A stretch of 64,000 nucleotides of DNA from assembly GCF_050563525.1 (NCBI RefSeq), contig NZ_JBNXUN010000003.1, positions 248,001-312,000 of the forward strand, written 5' to 3'. The stretch is from Falsiroseomonas sp050563525. GTDB lineage: Bacteria > Pseudomonadota > Alphaproteobacteria > Acetobacterales > Acetobacteraceae. The position numbers were made by a program, and so were the translations under genes. Below are positions 1 to 8,319 of the stretch, piece after piece (the stretch's first letter is position 1; every line of letters starts with the position of its first letter). The notes beneath the pieces were generated by a model. That model was not told where the DNA came from. It saw only the letters and a list, made by a program, of their open reading frames with translations, and did not search any database.

Positions 1-719
1 AGCATCGGCTTCCAGTCCCAGAAGCTGCGCGTCAGCTTCGCAGAATCGCTGGCCTTGATCGCCTTGGCGCTGATCGCGTTGAAGGACAGGCCGGGCGGCA
101 GCATCAGGCCCTTCTGGCTGCCAGAAACGGTGACATCCACGCCCCACTCGTCGTGGCGGTAGTCCATGGACGCCAGGCCGGAGATGGTGTCCACCAGCAG
201 CAGCGCCGGGTGGCCGGCGGCGTCGATGGCGCGGCGCACCTCGTCGATGCGCGATGTCGCGCCGGTGCTGGTCTCGTTGTGCACGACGCAGACCGCCTTG
301 ATGGCGTGCGACTTGTCATCCCGCAGCTTCTGCTCGATGGCCGCGACATCCGCGCCGCGGCGCCAGTCGGTCTTGACGAAGTCGGCCTGGATGCCGAGGC
401 GTTCCGCCATCTCGTTCCACAGATGCGCGAACCAGCCGGTCTCGCACATCACCACGCGGTCGCCGGGGGACAGGGTGTTGACCAATGCCGCTTCCCAGGC
501 GCCGGTACCGGAGGCCGGAAAGATCACCACATGGCTCTCCGTCTTGAAGACCTTCCGGACCTTCTCCAGGACCTGGGCGCCGAACCTGCCGAAATCCGGG
601 CCGCGATGGTCCATCGTCGGGTGGTCCATGGCGCGCAGGATGCGGTCCGGCACGTTGGAGGGACCCGGGATTTGCAGGAAATGGCGGCCGGAATTGGGCT
701 TGGACTGGAAATAGGCCAT
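1..719 (-). CDS. Class V aminotransferase (serine-glyoxylate aminotransferase-like), 3' part cut by window edge
   Basis: The first 239 residues of a PLP-dependent class V aminotransferase read leftwards off the window. The N-terminus carries the family signature FLQIPGPSNVPDRIL, then MDHRGPDFG, the ASGTGAWEAALVN cofactor-binding segment, VHNETSTG, and the PLP-lysine motif SGSQKGLMLPPG. This arrangement is typical of serine-glyoxylate / serine-pyruvate aminotransferases, which convert serine plus glyoxylate to hydroxypyruvate plus glycine. The ATG at 719 is preceded by GAGGAG about 8 nt upstream. The gene diverges from an FAD/Fe-S 2-hydroxyacid dehydrogenase, which would suit two-carbon or hydroxyacid metabolism. 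Exact substrate is not decided by the sequence, and the C-terminal domain is outside the window. Confidence 0.88.
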   Translation of the reverse strand, partial: MAYFQSKPNSGRHFLQIPGPSNVPDRILRAMDHPTMDHRGPDFGRFGAQVLEKVRKVFKTESHVVIFPASGTGAWEAALVNTLSPGDRVVMCETGWFAHLWNEMAERLGIQADFVKTDWRRGADVAAIEQKLRDDKSHAIKAVCVVHNETSTGATSRIDEVRRAIDAAGHPALLLVDTISGLASMDYRHDEWGVDVTVSGSQKGLMLPPGLSFNAISAKAIKASDSAKLTRSFWDWKPM

Positions 720-773
720 GGCGGCGATCCTCCTCGGTTGCCGCTACCTAGCCTCCACCCAGGCTGCCTGCCA

Positions 774-810
774 ATGAGTAAGCCTTGTAGGATTGATGAG
801 CCTTATAGAT
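774..810. promoter_or_regulatory. Imperfect direct repeat with -10-like element in divergent intergenic region
   Basis: Two related units, ATGAGTAAGCCTTGTAGGAT (774-793) and ATGAGCCTTATAGAT (796-810), start 22 bp apart between the divergent aminotransferase and FAD oxidase genes. The second unit contains TATAGA, usable as a -10 for the rightward gene, 54 nt before its ATG. A regulator could bind the repeat, but the match is short and this is only a candidate. Confidence 0.3.
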
Positions 811-863
811 CGGACATTTGCAGGCGCGCGCGCTAAGCACCCTGCAAGGATGAGGGAACCAGC

Positions 864-3779
864 ATGAACGCCAGCCGCGACATCGGAACCAGCCGCCTCG
901 CGGACCGGCTGCGGCGCGAGACCGCGGGCGAGGTGCTGTTTTCCGCCGGCGACCGCGGGCGCTACGCGACCGACGCCTCGATCTATCAGATGATGCCGGT
1001 GGGGGTGCTGGTGCCGCGGAGTACCGCGGATGTCGCGGCCGCCATGGCGATCTGCCGCGAGGAGGGCGTGCCGGTGCTGGCGCGCGGGGCCGGCACCAGC
1101 CAGTGCGGCCAGACGGTGAACAGCGGCCTGGTGATCGACTGCACTCCGCATCTGCGCCGCGTGATCTCCGTGGAGGGCGACACGGCGCGGGTCGAGCCGG
1201 GCATCACGCTCGGGGCGCTGAACGAGGCGCTGAAGAGTTCAGGAAGGTTCTTCCCGGTCGATCCCTCGACCTGGGCGCGCTGCACCATCGGCGGCATGGC
1301 GGGGAACAATTCCTGTGGCTCGAAATCCATCCGCTACGGGCTGATGGCGGACAACGTCCGCGCCATCGACGCCATCCTGGCCGACGGCACGCGCTTCAAC
1401 TTTGCCGAGCTGCCGGACAACCTCGGCCCGGACGTGCCGGGCGGCGTCGCCGACCTGGTGGCGAAGCTGCGCGCGATCGGGGCGCGGGAAGCCGAGGAGA
1501 TCGCGGCGCGCTTCCCGGAGCAGCTTCGCCGCGTCGGCGGCTACAACCTGGATGCGTTGACGCCGGACGGCCGCCAGCACGGTCGCGGCAGCCTGGCGCG
1601 GCTGCTGGTGGGCAGCGAGGGCACGCTGGCATTTTCGGCGGCGCTCGACCTGAAGCTGTGGCCGATCAAGCCGCGCAAGGTGCTCGGCATCTGCCAGTTC
1701 CCCTCCTTCCGCCGCGCCATGGAAGCCTCCCGCCACCTGGTGACGCTGGACCCGGAGGCGGTGGAGCTGGTGGACCGCACCATGATCGACCTCGGCCGGT
1801 CGATCCCGATCTACCGCGACACCATCGACCAGATCCTGATCGGCGAGCCCGACAGCCTGCTGATCGTGGAATTCCACGGCCACGACGACGCGGCGCTGCT
1901 GCTGCAACTCGACCGGCTGGTGGAAATGATGGGCGACCTTGGCCTGCCGGGCCAGGTCGTGCGCATCACCGACGCCGGCTTCCAGGCGCGGGTCGCGGAG
2001 GTGCGCGAGGCCGGGCTCAACATCATGATGAGCATGAAGGGCGACGGGAAGCCGGTGTCCTTCATCGAGGATTGCGCCGTCGGCCTCGACGACCTCGCCG
2101 ACTACACCGAGCGCCTGAACGACGTTTTTTCGCGATATGGCACCAAGGGCACCTGGTACGCGCACGCCTCGGTAGGCTGCCTGCATGTGCGGCCGGTGCT
2201 GAACATGAAGTCGGGCGAGGACGTGACGAAGATGCGCGCCATCGCCGAGGAGTGCTTCGCCCTCGTCCGCGAATACAAGGGCAGCCATTCCGGCGAGCAT
2301 GGCGACGGCATCGTGCGGTCCGAATTCAACGAGCCGATGTTCGGCGCCCGCATCGCGCGCGCCTTCGAACAGGTGAAGGACGCCTTCGACCCGGGCACCG
2401 ATGAGTTGCCGCATGGGCTGCTGAATCCGAACCGCATCGTGCATCCGCCGCGCATGGATGACCGCACGCTGTTCCGCTACGGGCCGGACTACGCGGCGGA
2501 CCCGAAGGTCACGCCGGCGCTGGACTGGTCCGCCTGGCCAGGCCCGCAAGGTGGCCTGCTGGGCGCGGTCGAGATGTGCAACAGCAACGGCACCTGCCGG
2601 AAATTCGACGCCGGCAGCATGTGCCCCTCCTACCGCGCCACGCGGCAGGAACAGCACCTCACGCGCGGGCGCGCCAACACGCTGCGGCTGGCGTTGACCG
2701 GGCAGTTGGGCGAGGACGGGCTGGCCTCGGACGAGGTCGCGGCGGCGCTGGAGCTGTGCGTTGGCTGCAAGGCCTGCAAGCGCGAATGCCCAACCGGCGT
2801 CGATATGGCGAAGATGAAGATCGAGGCCGCGCATGCCCGCGGCCGCGCCCGCGGCGTGGCGCTGAAGGACCGGCTGATCGCCACCATGCCGCGCTGGGCG
2901 CCGCTCGCCGCCCGCGCGCCGGCGCTGTTCAACCTGCGCGACATGATCCCGGGCGCGGCGCGTCTGACACAGGGCCTCACCGGCCTCGCCGCCGGCCGCA
3001 CCCTGCCCCGCTTCCGCGGCGACGCTTTTCGGGATGCGGAGCTGCGCGCACCAGATGGAAGGGCGGGCGAGGTCATCCTGCTGCCCGACCTGTTCAACCG
3101 GTATTTCGATCCGGAGAACCTGCGCGCCGCCATCCGCGTGCTCCGCGCAGCCGGCGCCGACCCGGCGGTGGCCCGACCGCGCGCGGGGTCGCGCCCGCTC
3201 GATGAAGGCCGCACCTACCTCGCCGCCGGCATGGTCGAGGAAGCCCGTGCCGAGGCCCGCCGTACCCTGGAAGCCCTGGCGCCCTTCGAGGCCCCGGTGC
3301 TCGGCCTGGAACCCTCCTGCCTGCTGACGCTCCGCGACGAGTTCCTGTCCATGCTACCCGGCGAGGCTGCGCAAAAGCTGGCGGGGCGGGCGATGCTGGT
3401 GTCCGAGTGGCTGGCGAAGACAAAGGCACCGCTGAAGCTGAAGGAGATCGGCGCGGAGGCGCACATCCACGGCCATTGCCACCAGAAGGCGGTCGGCGAC
3501 TTCCCGGCCGCGGTGGCGACGCTGACGCGCATTCCCGGCCTGAAGGTCACGCCCATCGCCTCCTCCTGCTGCGGCATGGCGGGCGCCTTCGGCTACGACG
3601 CCGAGAAGCTGCCGACCTCCATCGCCATGGCCGAACTGTCGTTGCTGCCGCACATCCGGCGCACGGCGCCCACCGCGCTGATCGTCGCCGACGGCACGTC
3701 CTGCCGCCACCAGATCGCCGACCTGGCGAAGCGGCCGGCGCTGCATTCCATCCGCATCCTGGATATGGCCCTCGCATGA
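864..3779 (+). CDS. FAD-linked oxidase / Fe-S protein fusion (D-lactate / D-2-hydroxyglutarate dehydrogenase type, YdiJ-like)
   Basis: A 971-residue flavin/iron-sulfur 2-hydroxyacid dehydrogenase. Residues about 40-480 form the PCMH-type FAD-binding oxidase (GAGTSQCGQTVNSG, MAGNNSCGSKSIRYG, SEGTLAFSAALDLKLWP, SHSGEHGDG). Residues about 560-660 hold ferredoxin-like cysteines, clearly CVGCKACKRECPTGVDM. The C-terminal CCG-type domain has HGHCHQKAV and ASSCCGMAGAFGYD, the heterodisulfide-reductase-like cysteine motif. The layout and length match the YdiJ/GlcD-GlpC fusion family (about 1000 aa), whose members oxidise D-lactate or D-2-hydroxyglutarate and pass electrons to quinone. The substrate cannot be told from sequence. 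ATG 864 follows a GAGGGA site. Its TGA overlaps the next start as ATGA, implying coupled translation. Confidence 0.88.
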   Translation: MNASRDIGTSRLADRLRRETAGEVLFSAGDRGRYATDASIYQMMPVGVLVPRSTADVAAAMAICREEGVPVLARGAGTSQCGQTVNSGLVIDCTPHLRRVISVEGDTARVEPGITLGALNEALKSSGRFFPVDPSTWARCTIGGMAGNNSCGSKSIRYGLMADNVRAIDAILADGTRFNFAELPDNLGPDVPGGVADLVAKLRAIGAREAEEIAARFPEQLRRVGGYNLDALTPDGRQHGRGSLARLLVGSEGTLAFSAALDLKLWPIKPRKVLGICQFPSFRRAMEASRHLVTLDPEAVELVDRTMIDLGRSIPIYRDTIDQILIGEPDSLLIVEFHGHDDAALLLQLDRLVEMMGDLGLPGQVVRITDAGFQARVAEVREAGLNIMMSMKGDGKPVSFIEDCAVGLDDLADYTERLNDVFSRYGTKGTWYAHASVGCLHVRPVLNMKSGEDVTKMRAIAEECFALVREYKGSHSGEHGDGIVRSEFNEPMFGARIARAFEQVKDAFDPGTDELPHGLLNPNRIVHPPRMDDRTLFRYGPDYAADPKVTPALDWSAWPGPQGGLLGAVEMCNSNGTCRKFDAGSMCPSYRATRQEQHLTRGRANTLRLALTGQLGEDGLASDEVAAALELCVGCKACKRECPTGVDMAKMKIEAAHARGRARGVALKDRLIATMPRWAPLAARAPALFNLRDMIPGAARLTQGLTGLAAGRTLPRFRGDAFRDAELRAPDGRAGEVILLPDLFNRYFDPENLRAAIRVLRAAGADPAVARPRAGSRPLDEGRTYLAAGMVEEARAEARRTLEALAPFEAPVLGLEPSCLLTLRDEFLSMLPGEAAQKLAGRAMLVSEWLAKTKAPLKLKEIGAEAHIHGHCHQKAVGDFPAAVATLTRIPGLKVTPIASSCCGMAGAFGYDAEKLPTSIAMAELSLLPHIRRTAPTALIVADGTSCRHQIADLAKRPALHSIRILDMALA

Positions 3780-4348
3780 CCTCCCCCGACGACGTGCTGG
3801 CCTTCTGGTTCGCCGAAGGCCCCGCCACCTTCCGCAAGGCCTGGTTCACCAAGGACGATGCCTTCGACTCCAGCATCCGCGACGGCTTCGCCGGTCTGGT
3901 CGCCCCCGCGCGCGACGGTGCCCTCGATGGCTGGGCGAGGACGGCGGAGGGCGCGCTGGCGCTGCTGCTGGTGCTCGACCAGTTCCCGCGCAACCTGCAC
4001 CGCGGCAGCGCCGAGGCCTTCGCCAGCGACGCACACGCCCGCGCCATCGCGCGCGACGTGGTGCTGGCGCGTGGCCTGGACCGCGGCCTGCACCCGGTGC
4101 AGCGCGTGTTCCTGTACCTGCCCTTCGAACATGGCGAGGACCTGCCGGACCAGGACCTGTCCGTCGCCCTGTTCGAGGGGTTGCGCGACACCCCGGCCAT
4201 GGCCGCGCCGGATGGCGCCATCGACTATGCCTGGCGGCACCGCGTGGTGATCCGGCGCTTCGGGCGCTTCCCGCACCGCAATGCCGCGCTCGGTCGCGCC
4301 AGCACGCCGGCGGAACAGGCCTGGCTCGCGGCCGGCGGCGGGTTCTAG
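3776..4348 (+). CDS. DUF924 family protein
   Basis: A 190-residue member of DUF924 (TPR-like alpha-helical fold). It begins MTSPDDVLAFWFAEG and has the family landmarks WFTKDDAFD, LDQFPRNLHRG, RVFLYLPFEHGED and the C-terminal RFGRFPHRNAALGR. The ATG at 3776 overlaps the TGA of the preceding dehydrogenase by 4 nt, so the longer open frame extending back to 3407 is not used. Biochemical function of the family is not established to my knowledge. Coupling to a 2-hydroxyacid dehydrogenase is the only context clue. Confidence 0.88.
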   Translation: MTSPDDVLAFWFAEGPATFRKAWFTKDDAFDSSIRDGFAGLVAPARDGALDGWARTAEGALALLLVLDQFPRNLHRGSAEAFASDAHARAIARDVVLARGLDRGLHPVQRVFLYLPFEHGEDLPDQDLSVALFEGLRDTPAMAAPDGAIDYAWRHRVVIRRFGRFPHRNAALGRASTPAEQAWLAAGGGF

Positions 4349-4432
4349 CCTCAACCCTCGCGGCAATTCCCTATTCCGTCCGCCTACCTGTTGCGCCATG
4401 TTACATTCCGGCATCGGAAGGGGAACGGGCGC

Positions 4433-5554
4433 ATGCGGACAGTGAGGGCCATGCTGCTGGGCTGCACCCTGCTGGCCGGGACGGCGCAGGCGCAGGTGCC
4501 CGCCGGCTTCTACGTCTCCGCCGGGATCGGCGCGAACCAGCCGCAGCAGACCGATATCGAAACCAGCGGCAATGTCGCCAGGGCGCTCAACGGCCAGGGC
4601 AACATCCGCTTCGAGCCGCAGGCGATGGGCGTGCTGGCAGTGGGATACGGCTTCGGCAACGGCATCCGCGTCGAGCTGGAAGGCAGCCTCCGCGCCAATG
4701 CCATCGACCGCGCCAGCGGACCCGCCAGCCTGTCCCCGGTGACGCAGAGCCAGGGACAGATGTGGAACTGGGGCGTCATGGCCAATGCTTTTTTGGACAT
4801 CCCGGTCGGCGTCGACTGGGTGCAGCCGTATCTCGGCGTCGGCCTCGGCTATGTGTGGTCGGAGGTCGAGGATCTCCGCGTGAACGGCAACCGCCAGCGC
4901 CTGGCGGTGGATGGTACCGACGGGTCGCTCGCCTACCAGGCCATCGCCGGCGCCGCCTTCCCGATCGGCGCGATACCGGGCCTGTCCGCGACCGCGGAAT
5001 ACCGCTTCATGGGTATGATGGACCCGGAATACAGCGCCACACTGTTCGCCCGGAACGGCCGCAACCAGACCGGCCGGGCCGAGATCAACCCCTACCACCA
5101 TGCCGTGCTGTTCGGTGTTCGCTATGCGCTGGGCAGCACGCCGGAGCCCTTGCCCGTCACACCCTCGCTCGCCGCCCCGCCCATGGCCCCCATGGCCCAG
5201 CCGCCGGTCGCCGCGGCGCCCGCCGTGGCGCGCAGCTATATCGTGTATTTCGGGCTCAACAGCGCCTCCCTCACGGCGCGGGCGCGGGAGATCGTGGCGG
5301 AGGCGGCACAGGCCGCCCGCACCGGCACGGCGCGCATCGAGGTCAGCGGTCACACCGACACGGTCGGCACGGCCGGCGCCAACCAGCGCCTTTCCATGCG
5401 ACGCGCGGAGGCCGTGGCCTCCGAACTTCGTCGCCAGGGCATCCGGGGCGAGGATATCGGCGTGTCGGCCTTCGGCGAGACGCAGCTTGCAATGGCGACG
5501 CGGGACGGGGTGCGGGAGCCGCGAAATCGTCGGGTGGAGATCGTCGTGCGCTAG
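4433..5554 (+). CDS. OmpA family outer membrane protein
   Basis: A 373-residue secreted protein. Residues 1-21 (MRTVRAMLLGCTLLAGTAQAQ) form a signal peptide. Residues about 22-225 look like an eight-stranded beta-barrel (GFYVSAGIGANQ, YGFGNGIRVELEG, VQPYLGVGLGYVWSE, ATAEYRFMGM, HHAVLFGVRYALG). A Pro/Ala-rich linker (PVTPSLAAPPMAPMAQPPVA) leads to a C-terminal OmpA peptidoglycan-binding domain with IEVSGHTDTVGTAGANQRLSMRRAEAV and FGETQLA near the end. The barrel anchors in the outer membrane and the C-domain binds peptidoglycan. ATG 4433 is chosen over the upstream in-frame ATG 4391 because it begins the signal peptide and has GGAAGGGG just upstream. Confidence 0.9.
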   Translation: MRTVRAMLLGCTLLAGTAQAQVPAGFYVSAGIGANQPQQTDIETSGNVARALNGQGNIRFEPQAMGVLAVGYGFGNGIRVELEGSLRANAIDRASGPASLSPVTQSQGQMWNWGVMANAFLDIPVGVDWVQPYLGVGLGYVWSEVEDLRVNGNRQRLAVDGTDGSLAYQAIAGAAFPIGAIPGLSATAEYRFMGMMDPEYSATLFARNGRNQTGRAEINPYHHAVLFGVRYALGSTPEPLPVTPSLAAPPMAPMAQPPVAAAPAVARSYIVYFGLNSASLTARAREIVAEAAQAARTGTARIEVSGHTDTVGTAGANQRLSMRRAEAVASELRRQGIRGEDIGVSAFGETQLAMATRDGVREPRNRRVEIVVR

Positions 5555-5568
5555 AAGGCACGGCCGGA

Positions 5569-6480
5569 TCAGGCCAGCGCCGCGGCCACCGCCGGCGCCA
5601 GCCCGGCGAATTCCGCTGCGCGCGGGCTGCGCGGCCGCCAGGCGAGCGCCAGCATGCGGGCCGGCGCCGCCGAGCCCTCCAGCCGGCGCAACTCCACCGG
5701 CGCATCGCCGACCACGCCGGCATCGATGGCCAACTGCGGCAGCAGCGTGATGCCGAGGCCGCCGGCCACCATCTGCACCAGCGTGTGCAGGCTGGTCGCG
5801 GCAAAGCCGTCCTCGCTGGCGTCGGATAGCCCGCGCGGCAGGCCGCAGGCGGCCTCGGCATGGCCACGCAGGCAGTGGCCGTCCTCCAGCAGCAGCATCC
5901 GCTCGCCCGACAGCACCGAGACTGGCACCGGGTCACGTGCCGCCAGGTGGTGGCCGCGCGGCAGGGCCAGCCGGAACGGGTCGGCGGCCAGTGGCAGGGT
6001 CTCGATGGCGCCGGCCGCCGGCAGCGCCAGGATCAGCAGGTCCAGCTTCCCGGCCTCCAGCCCCGACACCAGCCGGTCCGTCAGATCCTCCCGCAGCCAG
6101 AGCCGCAGCCGTGGATAGGCCGCGCGCAGCGCCGGCATCAGGCGCGGCAGCAGGAAGGGGCCGATGGTCGGGATCACACCAAGGCGCAGCGGGCCCGACA
6201 GCGGGTCGCGCGCCGTGGCCGCGGTCTCGGCCACCGCCTCCAGCGCCGCCAGCGCCGTGCGCGCCCGCGCCACGAGTTCCAGGCCGAGCGGCGTGAAGAC
6301 CGGGCGCTTCACCACGCCGCCACGTTCCAGCAACGCCGCCGCCAATTGCCGCTCCAGCGCGATCAGCCCGGCCGAAAGCGTGGACTGCGTGACGGCACAG
6401 GCGGAAGCGGCCCGGCCGAAGTGGCCATGGTCGGCAAGCGCCACGAGGTAGCGGAGTTGCTGCGGGCTAGGGAGGAGCAT
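5569..6480 (-). CDS. oxyR: Hydrogen peroxide-inducible LysR regulator OxyR
   Basis: A 303-residue LysR-type regulator. The N-terminal winged helix-turn-helix reads LRYLVALADHGHFGRAASACAVTQSTLSAG. The sensing domain contains LEDGHCLRGHAEAACG: two cysteines nine residues apart in a context nearly the same as the redox pair C199/C208 of E. coli OxyR (EDGHCLRDQAMGFC). It also has the ligand-domain ending LLPQLAIDAGVV. ATG 6480 is preferred over an upstream non-ATG extension. It is transcribed divergently from ahpC-ahpD, the classical OxyR target arrangement. Cysteine conservation makes peroxide-sensing OxyR, rather than a generic LysR protein, the likely call. Confidence 0.88.
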   Translation of the reverse strand: MLLPSPQQLRYLVALADHGHFGRAASACAVTQSTLSAGLIALERQLAAALLERGGVVKRPVFTPLGLELVARARTALAALEAVAETAATARDPLSGPLRLGVIPTIGPFLLPRLMPALRAAYPRLRLWLREDLTDRLVSGLEAGKLDLLILALPAAGAIETLPLAADPFRLALPRGHHLAARDPVPVSVLSGERMLLLEDGHCLRGHAEAACGLPRGLSDASEDGFAATSLHTLVQMVAGGLGITLLPQLAIDAGVVGDAPVELRRLEGSAAPARMLALAWRPRSPRAAEFAGLAPAVAAALA

Positions 6481-6517
6481 GATCGACAAAACCAATCAAA
6501 CGGCCGAAAACTATTCA

Positions 6518-6547
6518 TTGGCACGTTTTGCTGCACCGCGCCATAAA
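6518..6547 (+). promoter_or_regulatory. Candidate ahpC promoter in oxyR-ahpC intergenic region
   Basis: TTGGCA (6518-6523) and CATAAA (6542-6547), spaced 18 bp, lie about 55 nt upstream of the ahpC ATG. The stretch just upstream (about 6490-6520) is AT-rich relative to the surroundings and contains CTAT and a CCAAT...ATTGG inverted repeat. This is where an OxyR tetramer would be expected, though no clear full ATAG-N7-CTAT consensus could be read. Confidence 0.4.
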
Positions 6548-6599
6548 TGCTGCAGCGCAGCGCAGGTTGCGCAAAGCCCTCCCTCCCCAGGAGATTTCC

Positions 6600-7175
6600 A
6601 TGCTGACCGTCGGCGACAAGTTCCCCACCTTCAAGCTCACTGCCGTCAAGGGCGGCAAGGAAGGCCTGCTCGGCCCGGGCAAATCGTTTACCGAAATTTC
6701 CGAATCGACAGATGCCGGCAAGTGGAAGGTCGTGTTCTTCTGGCCGAAGGATTTCACCTTTATCTGCCCGACCGAGATCGCCGCCTTCGGCAAGCTGAAC
6801 GGCGAGTTCGCGGACCGTGACACCGTGCTGTACGGCGCCTCCACCGACAGCGAGTTCGTGCACCTGAACTGGCGCGTCTACAACGAGGACATCCGCAACC
6901 TCGAGATCCCGATGCTGGCCGACACCAAGCGCGAGCTGTCCAACGCGCTCGGCATCCTCGACAAGGCTGAGGGCGTGCCGCTCCGCGCGACCTTCATCGT
7001 CGACCCGGAGGGCACCATCCAGTGGGCCGCCGTGAACGGCCTGAATGTCGGCCGCAACCCGCAGGAAGTGCTGCGCGTGCTCGATGCGTTGCAGACGGAT
7101 GAGCTGTGCCCCTGCAACTGGGAGAAGGGCAAGGATGTCCTGAAGCCGCAGGAACTGTTCGAGCAGGCCGCCTGA
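6600..7175 (+). CDS. ahpC: Peroxiredoxin, alkyl hydroperoxide reductase C subunit
   Basis: A 191-residue typical 2-Cys peroxiredoxin that reduces H2O2 and organic hydroperoxides in the cytoplasm. The peroxidatic cysteine sits in WPKDFTFICPTEIAAFG and the resolving cysteine in ELCPCNWEKG near the C-terminus. YGASTDSEFVHLNW and the conserved Arg in VPLRATFIVDPEG complete the active site. The C-terminal form is the type paired with AhpD rather than AhpF. ATG 6600 follows AGGAG at 6 nt spacing. It is divergent from oxyR and followed by ahpD. The 79-bp gap to ahpD contains a palindromic repeat, so transcription may be attenuated between the two. Confidence 0.95.
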   Translation: MLTVGDKFPTFKLTAVKGGKEGLLGPGKSFTEISESTDAGKWKVVFFWPKDFTFICPTEIAAFGKLNGEFADRDTVLYGASTDSEFVHLNWRVYNEDIRNLEIPMLADTKRELSNALGILDKAEGVPLRATFIVDPEGTIQWAAVNGLNVGRNPQEVLRVLDALQTDELCPCNWEKGKDVLKPQELFEQAA

Positions 7176-7187
7176 TCTAGCGGCGCG

Positions 7188-7226
7188 CCCCCCTCACCAA
7201 ACCCTCTCCCCCCTCGGGGGAGAGGG
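7188..7226. repeat. Palindromic intergenic repeat, copy 1
   Basis: A C-rich lead (CCCCCCTCACCAAA) followed by a perfect 11-bp inverted repeat, CCCTCTCCCCC (7202-7212) and GGGGGAGAGGG (7216-7226) with a 3-nt loop. It lies between ahpC and ahpD. A closely similar sequence occurs at 55265-55306. Palindromes of this C-rich/G-rich type are common dispersed intergenic elements in proteobacteria. Here it could fold in the ahpC-ahpD mRNA. Confidence 0.7.
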
Positions 7227-7254
7227 CTCTGCCTGTCCTGATGAGGTCATCCCA

Positions 7255-7803
7255 ATGTCTCTCGAAGCCATTCGCGGGCGGCTGCCCGACTACGCCAAGG
7301 ACCTGAAGCTCAACCTGGGCTCGCTGGCCACCGAGCCGGTGCTGAACCAGCAGCAGCGTGCCGGTACCTTCGTCGCCTCCGCGCTCGCCAGCCGCAACGC
7401 GGAGTTGACCGCGGCCCTGGTCGCCGAGTTCGGCGCGCAACTGTCGCCGGAGGCGCTGGCCGCCGCCAAGGCCGCCGCCGCCATCATGGGCATGAACAAC
7501 GTCTACTACCGTTTCACCCACCTGGTGGGCGGCGACTACGCGAACATGCCGGCGAAGCTGCGCATGAACGTCATGGCCAAGCCGGGCGTCGACAAGGCGG
7601 ATTTCGAGCTGTGGTCGCTCGCGGTCTCCGCCATCAACGGCTGCGGCATGTGCATGGAAAGCCACGAGAAGATCGTGCTGCACGGCGGGCTGAGCAAGGA
7701 ACAGGTGCAGGCCGCGGTGCGCATCGCCGCCGTGGTGCATGCCACCGCCGCCGTGCTGGATGGCGAGGACGCGCTGGCGTCCGGCCTGCAGCGCGCGGCC
7801 TGA
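7255..7803 (+). CDS. ahpD: Alkyl hydroperoxidase AhpD (carboxymuconolactone decarboxylase family)
   Basis: A 182-residue AhpD-type protein. In mycobacteria AhpD passes electrons to AhpC from dihydrolipoyl components. The active-site CxxC with its following His is present in INGCGMCMESHEKIV, and the preceding Glu of the proton relay is in the conserved alpha-helical core (ADFELWSLAVSAI). The N-terminus MSLEAIRGRLPDYAKDLKLNLG matches family members. It follows ahpC on the same strand. With oxyR these form a compact peroxide-defence unit that lacks an ahpF gene nearby, consistent with AhpD as reductant. Confidence 0.93.
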   Translation: MSLEAIRGRLPDYAKDLKLNLGSLATEPVLNQQQRAGTFVASALASRNAELTAALVAEFGAQLSPEALAAAKAAAAIMGMNNVYYRFTHLVGGDYANMPAKLRMNVMAKPGVDKADFELWSLAVSAINGCGMCMESHEKIVLHGGLSKEQVQAAVRIAAVVHATAAVLDGEDALASGLQRAA

Positions 7804-7854
7804 GAAACGTCCCGCCGCACCGGGTGGTGCGGCGGGATCGATAGTCCGCCGGCG

Positions 7855-8193
7855 CTACTGCGAGCCGCCGGCGCCGCCGGTACCGCCCGAGGATTGGCCG
7901 CCGCTGGAGCTGGCGCCCGCATTGGCGGCGCTTCCGGAGGAGCCGCCCGTGCCACCGGTGCCGCTGGACGACTGGCCACCGCTGGCGCTGGAAGGCGCGT
8001 TGGCGCCGGACGTGCCACTTGCCGCACTCCCGGCGGTGCTGCCGCCCGAACCCGATGAGCCGGTCTGGCTGTAGCCAGGCGCGGTGCGGGAGGCGGACGG
8101 CACGCCAGAGCCTCTGTTCGAGGCGGCGTCGCAGGCAACAAGGCCGAACGACAGCGCGGTGGCCACAAGGACGCCGCTGATCCGAAGCTGCAT
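7855..8193 (-). CDS. Small Gly/Ser-rich predicted lipoprotein
   Basis: A 112-residue predicted lipoprotein of unknown function. MQLRISGVLVATALSFGLVAC is a lipoprotein signal with lipobox LVAC followed by Asp-Ala. The mature part is almost entirely Gly, Ser, Ala and Thr, with repeated SSGGQSS / GGTGG blocks and no recognisable domain. ATG 8193 is chosen because it starts the signal peptide. An upstream in-frame start at 8268 would add 25 unlikely residues. Low-complexity composition makes homology assignment unsafe. It may be a cell-envelope spacer or surface protein. It is convergent with ahpD. Confidence 0.65.
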   Translation of the reverse strand: MQLRISGVLVATALSFGLVACDAASNRGSGVPSASRTAPGYSQTGSSGSGGSTAGSAASGTSGANAPSSASGGQSSSGTGGTGGSSGSAANAGASSSGGQSSGGTGGAGGSQ

Positions 8194-8319
8194 GGGGAAA
8201 CTCCTGCTGCGCGGGGCACCTCGCCAGGCGCGGACCCCGACGGCACCCGGAATGGGGCCATGCCGCACAAACCCGCCAGGGCCGGCGAAGTTCAGTCGGC
8301 AATGGCGGCGCGGCGCAGG

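Noticed and set aside
3407..3775. Upstream extension of the DUF924 frame
   Set aside because: It overlaps the dehydrogenase Cys-rich domain in another frame, and the family N-terminus starts exactly at ATG 3776 with an ATGA overlap.
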